In this document: piece after piece, positions 28,459 through 36,023 of the stretch
How positions within the stretch are numbered: the stretch's first letter is position 1
Layout: each line of letters opens with the position of its first letter
Source: UBA5109 sp965661005
GTDB lineage: Bacteria; Pseudomonadota; Gammaproteobacteria; Pseudomonadales; Pseudohongiellaceae
Assembly (NCBI GenBank): GCA_965661005.1
Contig: CBFICB010000002.1
Span: 248,001-312,000, forward strand
Length of the DNA stretch: 64,000 bases
Direction: 5' to 3'
Position numbers and translations under genes: made by a program
The notes under the pieces: model-generated
What the model was told of the DNA's origin: nothing
The model's database searches: none
What the model saw: the letters and a program-made list of their open reading frames with translations, nothing else

Positions 28459-30108
28459 TTATTCGAACCACAAAGCTTGTGCTCTGCTACCAGGGTGAAG
28501 ACCGTAAGTCCATCCGGCTGTCCAATCATCAGTTGCTAAAACTGCGCCAACGAATGTCTCACCACCAGATGGAGTAGGGACAGTTTCTCCAGTAATAGTC
28601 ATTCCTGCAGGAAGTACTGAATAAAAACCATCCAGAATGATCAATGCAGGGTTAGAAGTGGCAGTTGGATCTTCACCCGCTTCAGCACTTTGGTAAGTTG
28701 CGTTATCAAAAGCGACTGTATCGAGCCAAGTTAATGTTGATGAACCACCACCAAGATCGCCATCAATCAGATCCTGACAAGCAAACACTGTATTCGTAAT
28801 TTCAAGGTCTCCAGCCAAAGCAGCAGGGCCACCTTCATTATCAATTCTTACACACCAGTTGAAATCATCATCACCCAGTTTTTCGTCACCACTATAAGCC
28901 GTTGTCACGATTGAGTTTCTGATAATAGGAATGTGAGCTTCACGAATCCTCAAGCCGGCACCCGGATCATGTGTGCCAATTTCATTGGCAGAAACAATAC
29001 AGGTCATATTTAGAATGGTCGCTTCTGAATTTAAATCACGAGCAATAAGATCGGCTACAGCGCCAGCAGTAGCTGAGACATCTGTATAACTGCCAATACC
29101 ATCAGATTCAACACAACGATTGCCATCAGTTTCAGACTGAATAACCAAGGCATTAGTAATGGTTCCACGATAGCCTTCATCTATATCGATTGAATCATCG
29201 TTGACATAAACCGCAACATAGTTATCGATATCAACTGCACCGCCAAAAAACTCAATGCCATCATCATAAACGCTATAAACTTCAAGGAATTCAACAGTCG
29301 TACCTGAACCCACTGCATTAAAAGCGATGCCATTTAACTCATTGCCCGGAGCAACCTCGGCGCCAGTATGTTTAACAATGACATAGCGCATAGTGCCAGA
29401 ACTGTCAGCATCGTTATTACCGCCATAATTGGTCTCACCTGCTGAAGCTTGTCCTTCTGCAACTACATGACACTCACTTGCTGGCGCTAAATCAACACCT
29501 CGTGTACCGGTATATGCACATTTGTTGGTTACACCAAAACCATTGATTACCAAACCGCCCCATTGCTGAACATCTTCAGGGCCAACAGTGCCAAACACTG
29601 CATCAGTTTGGGAAGTGATAGTAATCGGCGCTGCCGGTGTTCCGTTAGCAACAATCTGGGCACCACGATTAATCACCATAAAGTCATCACTAGATTGAAA
29701 AGCCAAAGTAGATCCGGCGCCTATTGCTAAAGTAGGCCCATCACCACCTTGTGTAATTCCTGCTGCGGTTAAATCAGCATCGGTATTAAAGTTTTCACCT
29801 ACCACTAAACTACCAGAAAAGACATGCACGCCATCATTAGGTAAATCCTGAAATGTCACATCGACTGTTAGAGGATTGTCAACATCCACAAAGCTGGTGT
29901 CATATTCGCAATTATTGCCACTTAGCGTGCCCTGGAAAGTAGTACCCCCAGACGTATAAGCTGCACACACTGAGCTCGTACCGCCCCCGCCAGTTGTACC
30001 TCCAGTAGTGTTGGAAGTCACTGATGGCGCGATATTAATATCGCCACCGCCACAGGCTACAAGTGAAGCAGCCAGCACATTTAAGGTGATTATTTTCTTA
30101 AAAGACAT
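28459..30108 (-). CDS. Secreted lipoprotein, beta-helix type, partner of the TonB receptor
   Basis: The 549-residue protein begins with a lipoprotein signal (ASLVACGGG; Cys at about 19). A low-complexity Gly/Thr linker follows, then a region of repeated short strands with motifs such as WGGLVINGFGVTN, VEFLEVYSVYDDGIEFFGG and DNYVAVYVNDDSIDIDEG. This is the style of a right-handed beta-helix surface protein. No catalytic site is recognised. AGGAGA precedes the ATG. Proteins of this general type are often encoded beside TonB-dependent receptors, as here, so a surface substrate-capture role is a reasonable inference. The nearest Pho-box-like site is about 70 bases upstream. Confidence 0.75.
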   Translation of the reverse strand: MSFKKIITLNVLAASLVACGGGDINIAPSVTSNTTGGTTGGGGTSSVCAAYTSGGTTFQGTLSGNNCEYDTSFVDVDNPLTVDVTFQDLPNDGVHVFSGSLVVGENFNTDADLTAAGITQGGDGPTLAIGAGSTLAFQSSDDFMVINRGAQIVANGTPAAPITITSQTDAVFGTVGPEDVQQWGGLVINGFGVTNKCAYTGTRGVDLAPASECHVVAEGQASAGETNYGGNNDADSSGTMRYVIVKHTGAEVAPGNELNGIAFNAVGSGTTVEFLEVYSVYDDGIEFFGGAVDIDNYVAVYVNDDSIDIDEGYRGTITNALVIQSETDGNRCVESDGIGSYTDVSATAGAVADLIARDLNSEATILNMTCIVSANEIGTHDPGAGLRIREAHIPIIRNSIVTTAYSGDEKLGDDDFNWCVRIDNEGGPAALAGDLEITNTVFACQDLIDGDLGGGSSTLTWLDTVAFDNATYQSAEAGEDPTATSNPALIILDGFYSVLPAGMTITGETVPTPSGGETFVGAVLATDDWTAGWTYGLHPGSRAQALWFE

Positions 30109-30177
30109 TCTTATCTCCTGATATAAAGTGATTGTTGGTAAACGGGATCAAAAGTAACGGGAGGAGATGTCAGTTAA

Positions 30178-30195
30178 GTTACTTTTATATGACAT
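30178..30195 (-). promoter_or_regulatory. Pho-box-like site, proximal
   Basis: On the minus strand ATGTCAT-ATAA-AAGTAAC follows the 7-4-7 plan of the PhoB box (CTGTCAT-N4-CTGTCAT). The first heptamer matches at six of seven positions, but the second is weak. It lies 70 bases before the lipoprotein start. Confidence 0.5.
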
Positions 30196-30252
30196 TTTTC
30201 GTAAATAAATATTACGTATTTATTACACCCTAAAAAATACATTCATACTTTT

Positions 30253-30270
30253 ATTACATTTTTATGACAT
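30253..30270 (-). promoter_or_regulatory. Pho-box-like site, distal
   Basis: On the minus strand ATGTCAT-AAAA-ATGTAAT is two near-identical heptamers four bases apart, close to the PhoB box consensus. On the plus strand the heptamers TCATACT, TTACATT and TGACATT recur every 11 bases, each followed by TTTA, so PhoB dimers could bind in tandem. The site lies 16 bases before a TTGACA box that points to the TonB-like gene, so it could serve both directions. The phoBR genes are under 3 kb away. Confidence 0.65.
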
Positions 30271-30285
30271 TTTTATAAATATTTC

Positions 30286-30315
30286 TTGACAAAGCACCTA
30301 TTGTATATACATAAT
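30286..30315 (+). promoter_or_regulatory. Sigma-70 promoter of the TonB-domain gene
   Basis: TTGACA and CATAAT are separated by 18 bases, about 108 bases upstream of the ATG at 30423. The -35 box is a perfect consensus. It lies immediately beside the 11-base repeats of the distal Pho-box-like site. The gap 30109-30422 contains no gene. Confidence 0.6.
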
Positions 30316-30422
30316 GCATGCAACATATATTTGTTAGCGTTATTTAAGGATCACGAATATATTATAAAAGCAATGTGAAATAACAAATTGAAAGACAAAA
30401 GAAAATTGTAAGGAGAAGAATG

Positions 30423-30809
30423 ATGAAAAAATTAGGATTAATATTACTATTAAGCACTTCGGCTTTAACTGCAAATGGCGCCATGGCTGAAAATATTGTA
30501 CCTGTATTGGATGTGGCACCTGAGTACCCTGAGGCAGCTTTGCGCAGAGACATATCAGGGCATGTTGTTGTTCGATTTGATGTCGATGAGAGCGGTAAAG
30601 CTCAGAATATTAGCATCGTAGAAGCAAGCCCAGAACGTATATTTAATGGGGCCGTTCGAGTCGCACTTAAACGCTCTACCTTTACTGCTAGTGATGACAT
30701 TTCATCCACTAGCTTTGAAAGAACTTATCACTTTAACCAATCTGCAGATAATGATTTAGCTAATCGCTTTAATTTTATGGAAGGAGCTCCACAATTAGCC
30801 ACCAACTAG
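30423..30809 (+). CDS. Secreted TonB C-terminal-domain protein
   Basis: The 128-residue product has a signal peptide (ending NGAMA) and then a TonB C-terminal domain: PEYPEAALRRDISGHVVVRF, DVDESGKAQNISIVEASPE and AVRVALKRSTF. It lacks the N-terminal membrane anchor and proline-rich spacer of true TonB, so it probably cannot transmit energy alone. It could be a periplasmic adaptor or bind the receptor's TonB box. I chose the ATG at 30423, seven bases after AGGAG, over the ATG three bases before. It is divergent from the receptor and lipoprotein genes. Confidence 0.8.
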   Translation: MKKLGLILLLSTSALTANGAMAENIVPVLDVAPEYPEAALRRDISGHVVVRFDVDESGKAQNISIVEASPERIFNGAVRVALKRSTFTASDDISSTSFERTYHFNQSADNDLANRFNFMEGAPQLATN

Positions 30810-30837
30810 TAATAGACTAGCCGCAAAAGCCAAAAAA

Positions 30838-30864
30838 AAGCCAGGAAATTTCCTGGCTTTTTTT
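30838..30864 (+). terminator. Bidirectional terminator
   Basis: AAGCCAGGAAATTTCCTGGCTT is a perfect inverted repeat with A and T runs on either side. It can end both the TonB-domain gene (plus strand) and the phoB-phoR-small-protein transcript (minus strand). Confidence 0.88.
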
Positions 30865-30891
30865 TACCTATTAAAAATATAGGACTAAAAC

Positions 30892-31053
30892 TTAATCATC
30901 TTCATGCTGCTTCAGGAATCTCCTAATAAAATGCCTGACTTCTCTTGCAGCGCTGGTATCCAGGTCATCGCAGAGCTCTATAAACGCATCTTTCTCTTCT
31001 TTATTAAGGCGTATGATTAACTGACTATTCTTTCTCTTTTTTTCTTTAGCCAT
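30892..31053 (-). CDS. Small ribbon-helix-helix-like protein (53 aa)
   Basis: A short open frame from ATG 31053 encodes MAKEKKRKNSQLIIRLNKEE, then a helix KDAFIELCDDLD, a TSAAREVRHF turn-helix, and an acidic end. The strand-helix-helix order and the basic N-terminus fit a ribbon-helix-helix DNA-binding protein of the MetJ/Arc type. It lies 71 bases after the phoR stop on the same strand and before the shared terminator, so it may be the third gene of a phoB-phoR unit. The ribosome binding site is weak. The target is unknown; the Pho-box region 600 bases away is one candidate. Confidence 0.7.
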   Translation of the reverse strand: MAKEKKRKNSQLIIRLNKEEKDAFIELCDDLDTSAAREVRHFIRRFLKQHEDD

Positions 31054-31124
31054 AATAGGTCTCAAATGAATCCTGAATTACGAAGCCGAAGTATATACAT
31101 TTAATATCACATTTCCAAGCAGAT

Positions 31125-32408
31125 CTATTTTGCGGTGCTTTTCGGAAATATACAAATAAATTTAGCACCTTCACCATATTTACTAATTACTTCAAGCGTA
31201 CCATTGTAACGACCAACCACATGCTTCACTATAGCCAGCCCCAGCCCACTACCCCCTGACTTGGAATTTCTCCCCATATCGGTACGATAAAATCGTTCCG
31301 TGAGTCGTGGGATATCATCAGCTTTTATGCCAATACCATCATCTTTTACAGAAATATTAATATTTTGGTCATCCTCATCAACAAAAATTTCAATTTCTGC
31401 GCCATCAGGATTATGGTGAATCGCGTTCATAATTAAATTCTCTATCGCGCTATAGATATCTGATTCTTGCGCCATCATATAACTATCAGCAGAGCATTTT
31501 ATTTTGAATTGATGTTTTCCTTCGCTCACAATTTCCGCTTGACTGATTAATGCATTGATTAATGGTAATAATTCAATTTTCTGCTTCAAAACCTTTTCAG
31601 GCTGCGACTCGAGTTTTGAGAGGACGATCAAATCATCCGCTAAATCCTGCATGCGTAGGACTTGCTCAGACATTTGCTCACAGGCTTTTTGGACATGAGG
31701 ATTATCAATTACCATCCCGCCGGTAAGCGTTTCCAGATATCCGCGAAGCACAGTAATTGGAGTTCGTAACTCATGAGAAACGTTACCAACAAATTCTTTT
31801 CGTAAGCGCTCGTTATTCTTCAGGGGTGTAATGTCCGATATTAAAAGAGCAATCTCACCATTTCCATACCTTGACGCTTTAAACATCAACCATTTTGCTT
31901 GATTCACCCTAGACGGTAACTCAACCCTTCCTTTTAATTTTTTTTGCTTTAGGTAGGCAAGCAACTCTGGTTCTCGAATCAAGCTGGTTATGGGATGGCC
32001 ACGATCAGAGGCTTGCAGACCGAGATGAAGTTTTGCAGTGGCATTCCACCAGTCCAGACTAAAATCCTTCTTCAAAACAACGATGCCTTCATCAATTGCA
32101 TGTGTCAGTTGCGAAGTTCTCTTAACTGCCTTCCTCATACTTTTGACAGATTTTATTTGTTGTTGATTTTTTTTAGCTAGAATAACGGCTATCTCACGCC
32201 ACAAACCTTTTAGTTCTGGCGCAGATTTTTTCATATCTTTGTTTACCCACTTATACAGTAACCAGAATGACCTGGCATGCCAGCAAAGATAAACTATAAG
32301 AAATATCAGTAAAAATAATGTGAGTTGATTGAATAACCAGCCACAAAGTAAGACCAATAGCAGGTAAATACTAAGAAATTTTAACTCAGCCCTTACACCT
32401 GGTAACAA
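31125..32408 (-). CDS. phoR: Phosphate regulon sensor histidine kinase PhoR
   Basis: PhoR phosphorylates PhoB when phosphate is scarce. The 427-residue product has two closely spaced N-terminal membrane segments (about 8-45) and a PAS-like region (LTHAIDEGIVVLKKDFSLDW). The H box FVGNVSHELRTPITVLRGYL, the N box NLIMNAIHHNP, and G boxes VKDDGIGI and GSGLGLAIVKHVV follow. This layout is that of PhoR. It follows phoB by 69 bases. Confidence 0.93.
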   Translation of the reverse strand: MLPGVRAELKFLSIYLLLVLLCGWLFNQLTLFLLIFLIVYLCWHARSFWLLYKWVNKDMKKSAPELKGLWREIAVILAKKNQQQIKSVKSMRKAVKRTSQLTHAIDEGIVVLKKDFSLDWWNATAKLHLGLQASDRGHPITSLIREPELLAYLKQKKLKGRVELPSRVNQAKWLMFKASRYGNGEIALLISDITPLKNNERLRKEFVGNVSHELRTPITVLRGYLETLTGGMVIDNPHVQKACEQMSEQVLRMQDLADDLIVLSKLESQPEKVLKQKIELLPLINALISQAEIVSEGKHQFKIKCSADSYMMAQESDIYSAIENLIMNAIHHNPDGAEIEIFVDEDDQNINISVKDDGIGIKADDIPRLTERFYRTDMGRNSKSGGSGLGLAIVKHVVGRYNGTLEVISKYGEGAKFICIFPKSTAK

Positions 32409-32477
32409 AATTTCACCCTTTAATGGAAATGTGCTTTTATGAGTTATTTAAAATGAAAAAATATTATTGCCACTCAT

Positions 32478-33182
32478 TCAGGCCGATTCAATTAACCGAG
32501 TCGAAAAGCGGTACCCGGACCCTCTGACCGTTTGTACATATTTGTCATGTCCTTTTTTCGAAATGGCCTTTCTTAAACGCCTTATGTGCACATCAACCGT
32601 TCTTTCATCAATGTAGACATTCCCGCCCCAGACATAATTCAATATTTGATCTCTGGTATATACTCGCTCCTGATGAGTGAGAAAGAACTCCAAGAGGCGG
32701 TACTCAGTAGGCCCCAGGTTCACAATTTTATTATCAATACTAACTCTATGACCTATTGGATCAAAGTAAAGACCCTCGACTTCAATAGGACCAACAGATT
32801 CTTCTCTTTCTGAACGTCGCAATACTGCTTTGACTCTAGAAACTAATTCTCTTGGAGAAAATGGTTTAATAATATAATCGTCAGCACCGCTTTCAAGGCC
32901 TGCAATAGTGTCATCTTCTTCGGTTTTTGCCGTTAACATTACTACCGGTATTTTCTCAGTTAATTCATTTTTTTTAAGCCTTCTAAGCAGCTCAAGGCCC
33001 GATGTCCCAGGCATCATCCAATCCAGAAGAATTAAATCGGGTTTTTGATCGATAATGAATCCGTGTGCTTGCTGTGCGCTTTCTGCCAGGATAATGGAAT
33101 ACCCTGCAGCCTCAAGTGCCATGGTGAGCATATCTCGAATAGCCAGTTCATCATCAACAACAAGGATTTTGTAATCAGACAA
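32478..33182 (-). CDS. phoB: Phosphate regulon response regulator PhoB
   Basis: PhoB binds Pho boxes and activates phosphate-starvation genes. The 234-residue product has a receiver domain with the acidic pair in VVDDELAIRDML, the phosphorylated Asp in LILLDWMMPGTSG, and the switch Lys in YIIKPFSPREL. The winged-helix output domain carries RVYTRDQILNYVWGGNVYID and VDVHIRRLRKAI. I saw no good Pho box directly upstream of phoB itself. It heads the phoB-phoR pair. Confidence 0.95.
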   Translation of the reverse strand: MSDYKILVVDDELAIRDMLTMALEAAGYSIILAESAQQAHGFIIDQKPDLILLDWMMPGTSGLELLRRLKKNELTEKIPVVMLTAKTEEDDTIAGLESGADDYIIKPFSPRELVSRVKAVLRRSEREESVGPIEVEGLYFDPIGHRVSIDNKIVNLGPTEYRLLEFFLTHQERVYTRDQILNYVWGGNVYIDERTVDVHIRRLRKAISKKGHDKYVQTVRGSGYRFSTRLIESA

Positions 33183-33297
33183 GCTATGTTCCTTCTAAAG
33201 TTAAACCAGTCTATTAGATAAAGAAATTATTACAATTAGATTAAAAAGCTAAACTAGCATAATAAAACTCAGTAAAAAATCAAAAATAGACATAAAA

Positions 33298-33328
33298 AAA
33301 CCCGCTATACCAAAGGTATAACGGGTTT
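33298..33328 (-). terminator. Terminator downstream of the DUF1552 gene
   Basis: AACCCG-TATACC pairs with GGTATA-CGGGTT, with one mismatch and a three-base loop, between A and T runs. It closes the DUF1552 gene transcript and separates it from phoB. Confidence 0.82.
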
Positions 33329-33353
33329 TCATTTTTAACTTTCAGTGACTAAT

Positions 33354-34703
33354 TTAAGCTTTAGTAATATTGATACGGCCAGTACTAAAGTTAAGTTCGT
33401 CAAGGTGAATGCCATATACATCCAGAATGCCAAGTAACAAGTTAGCATTTGGAGTTGAGTCTCCATTCTCAGCGATCACATCAGTATGATGTCCACTGCG
33501 AAGTTGACCAGCACCACCACCAATAACAACATTGGCTAATGGGTCTTTACTATGAACGTTACCATCGCCCATGCCGGCACCAAAGTAGATAACACTGTTA
33601 TCTAGAAGGCTGCCATTAACATCTTCAATATCAGCCAGTTTCGCTACAAAGTAGTCAGAAACCAGTTTTGCATGATAAGTGTTAATTAATGCATGTAGTT
33701 GCTCTCTTTCAGGGTTATAACCGTGATGAGAAACACCATGATGCTGTTCAGGTACACCAATCTGTGGATAAGTACGCTGATTCAATTCACGAGAAAGCAT
33801 CATGCTAGAAACACGAGTAGTGTCTGTTTGGAAAGCCAAGGCCATCAAATCAAACTGTGTACGAACGTGATCATCATATAACTCTGGAATCTCAACTGGA
33901 GCAGCTGACAAGTTAGAGCCTTGCTCTCTCATGCGGCCTTCAAGATTACCAATACGTCTTTCAACTTCACGAACATTTTCCAGGAAGTCGTTGATACGTC
34001 TTTGGTCACGAATACCTAGTCTGCTTTCCATATTCGCAGCAGAAACCATGATTGAGTCTAATAGACTCTTATCAGTCTGTGCACGAACCAGACGCTCTTC
34101 AGTAGTAGCACCATAGCCGAACATACGTTCGAAAACGACACGAGGATTAATTTCCATTGGAAGAGGCTGATTAGCTTCTTTCCAAGCAATAGTATTGATG
34201 TAGCCACAACTACTAGTACCGTCACAGGCACCAATCATTGCACCAGCATCTTCAATTGCTAATTCTAGAGAAGGAAGTGGTGTATCCTGACCAATGTGAT
34301 CTGCGATCATTTGGTCAATAGTTTTACCAGCTTCCACATCAGCACCAGAAGTGTCTTTGGCGACTGCACCGCTCATCCAAGTACAGCTAGAAGTAGCATG
34401 TCCTGAACCAGTTGTATTTGCAGTGTTCAACTTCATGTTGCTGAAAATTTGCATCTGGTCACGGAAAGGCTCAAGAGGTTTCAAGATTTGAGTCATCTCA
34501 TAATCAGAACCTTCAGTAGTAGGTACATACTCATCAAGAATTACACCATGAGGAGTGTAAATAGATGCAAACCTAAGCTGAGGAGCAACTGAATCCTGAG
34601 CACTTGCAGCTGGAATCATTGCTTCCAGCATGGGTAAGGCCATTGTGACACCGGCGCCTTTTAATACTGTACGTCTCGGTAGTGATTTTTTGGTGATAAA
34701 CAT
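33354..34703 (-). CDS. DUF1552 family protein with Tat-type signal
   Basis: The 449-residue product starts with a twin-arginine-like signal (SLPRRTVLKGAGVTMALPML, cleavage after ASAQ), so it is probably exported folded. The body matches the DUF1552 style: FASIYTPHGVILDEYVP, SCTWMSGAVAK, QHHGVSHHG, and NSVIYFGAGMGDGNVHSKDP, a layout reminiscent of alkaline-phosphatase-superfamily folds. The function of the family is not established. DUF1552 genes usually lie beside a large DUF1592/DUF1588 cytochrome-type gene, which is absent here. Codon use looks like the neighbours. Confidence 0.82.
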   Translation of the reverse strand: MFITKKSLPRRTVLKGAGVTMALPMLEAMIPAASAQDSVAPQLRFASIYTPHGVILDEYVPTTEGSDYEMTQILKPLEPFRDQMQIFSNMKLNTANTTGSGHATSSCTWMSGAVAKDTSGADVEAGKTIDQMIADHIGQDTPLPSLELAIEDAGAMIGACDGTSSCGYINTIAWKEANQPLPMEINPRVVFERMFGYGATTEERLVRAQTDKSLLDSIMVSAANMESRLGIRDQRRINDFLENVREVERRIGNLEGRMREQGSNLSAAPVEIPELYDDHVRTQFDLMALAFQTDTTRVSSMMLSRELNQRTYPQIGVPEQHHGVSHHGYNPEREQLHALINTYHAKLVSDYFVAKLADIEDVNGSLLDNSVIYFGAGMGDGNVHSKDPLANVVIGGGAGQLRSGHHTDVIAENGDSTPNANLLLGILDVYGIHLDELNFSTGRINITKA

Positions 34704-34860
34704 TATCTAACCCCCTGTAATACTGTAATTGTTGTAGAGTTTGGGTTTAAAAAAACTGTCTTGCATATAACTGTGCCCGATTATGCCCTAGATTTTCAAA
34801 AAACTGCAACCTTTAATTCAACCAAAAACAAAAGATGCAGAATAATTGCACAATTGGTTC

Positions 34861-34876
34861 AGTTAACTGGTTAACT
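34861..34876. repeat. Seven-base-arm palindrome upstream of the DUF1552 gene
   Basis: AGTTAAC-TG-GTTAACT is a near-perfect dyad. It lies about 160 bases upstream of the DUF1552 start and 85 bases downstream of the reductase gene. It could be an operator for a dimeric repressor; no matching regulator is known in the window. The remainder of the 272-base gap shows only the terminator listed next. Confidence 0.4.
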
Positions 34877-34880
34877 AACA

Positions 34881-34912
34881 ATAAAACCTTGTATTTTGTA
34901 AGGTTTTTTATT
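34881..34912. terminator. Hairpin with T run in the gap between DUF1552 and reductase genes
   Basis: ATAAAACCTT pairs with AAGGTTTTTTAT across a nine-base loop. Both flanking genes run leftward, and it lies upstream of the DUF1552 gene, about 170 bases before its start. It could act as an attenuator or as a distant terminator; the minus-strand tail is A/T rich but not a clean U run. Confidence 0.45.
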
Positions 34913-34975
34913 CTCTGCATCGATGCTTATTTGATGCCTAATAGTATAAATCTAAGTCATTGAAAGCGCTGGAAA

Positions 34976-35944
34976 CTATTGATTAAGGCTAGCTCTATTA
35001 TGCGGCCGTTCATAGTCAATTTCTGGTCCAGCAGGTACTATCTGGGTTGGATTAATCATGTCATGGCTATAGTAATAATGCACTTTTATATGCCTAAAAC
35101 TCACCGTTTCCTTCACTCCCGGCACCTGATATAGCTCTCGAACATAGTTGGATATATTGGGATAGTCCTCAATTCGTTTTTTATTGGTTTTAAAATGACC
35201 ATAATAAACACAATCGAACCTAATTAAAGTCGTGAAAAGACGCCAATCCGCCTCAGTTAATTGATTTCCAGCGAGATATCGTTGTCGCTCCAAAATACTT
35301 TCAACTTCATCCATTGCCGCAAACAGGTTTTCATAGTGCTTTTCATATACATCTTGTTGAGTAGCAAACCCGCACTTATAAACACCATTATTTATGTTGT
35401 GATAGACCAAGTCATTAATCTCATCAATAGTTGAGTGTAAGGCTGCGGGATAAAGATCAGCCTCTACATCAGTAAACTGATTAAATGCAGTATTCAACAT
35501 ACGGATAATTTCAGAGGATTCATTATTAACAATGCAATTTTCCTTTTTATCCCATAGTACAGGTACAGTTACTCGACCGGAGTAATCAGATTGCTGTGTT
35601 GTATATACCTGATACATATAATTAATATCTGGAATTGGACAAGCCTCAAATCCATACTTAAGACTTTCCTGATCACTAATGACCCAACCATGGTCCAGCA
35701 TTTCTGCCTCAACAACAGTCACACCAATAATATCCTCAAGTTTCTTTATAGTTCGAAATATTAAAGTACGATGCGCCCAGGGACAGGCCAAGGAAACAAA
35801 TAAATGATAACGCCCAGCTTCTGCCGGAAAATTCTCATCCCCAATTTGATTTCTAAATTGGGCATCTGTGCGTATGAACTCCCCTCCTGAGGATTCAGTA
35901 TCATACCAATCTGTGCTCCACTCCCCTTTTACCAGTAACCCCAT
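34976..35944 (-). CDS. Glutathionyl-hydroquinone reductase (YqjG/ECM4-type GST)
   Basis: This family reduces glutathionyl-hydroquinones with glutathione, using one active cysteine. The product starts MGLLVKGEWSTDWYDTESSG and has the active-site motif SLACPWAHRTLIFR (Cys at about 57), the conserved VPVLWDKKENCIVNNESSEI, and the C-terminal all-helical GST domain with RFDCVYYGHFKTNKKRI. Length, about 322 residues, is typical. I chose the ATG at 35944 because the family starts at this point; an in-frame start four codons earlier is possible. It appears to be a single gene. Confidence 0.92.
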   Translation of the reverse strand: MGLLVKGEWSTDWYDTESSGGEFIRTDAQFRNQIGDENFPAEAGRYHLFVSLACPWAHRTLIFRTIKKLEDIIGVTVVEAEMLDHGWVISDQESLKYGFEACPIPDINYMYQVYTTQQSDYSGRVTVPVLWDKKENCIVNNESSEIIRMLNTAFNQFTDVEADLYPAALHSTIDEINDLVYHNINNGVYKCGFATQQDVYEKHYENLFAAMDEVESILERQRYLAGNQLTEADWRLFTTLIRFDCVYYGHFKTNKKRIEDYPNISNYVRELYQVPGVKETVSFRHIKVHYYYSHDMINPTQIVPAGPEIDYERPHNRASLNQ

Positions 35945-36023
35945 GTTTATCCTCAATAAAATATTGAAAACCTAGCCGTAAACCAGGCTTTAAAAATGAT
36001 TATATTTCGTGATTATTTATGTT

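Noticed and set aside
33183..33297. Pho box directly upstream of phoB
   Set aside because: I searched both strands for two heptamers four bases apart and found none close to the consensus.
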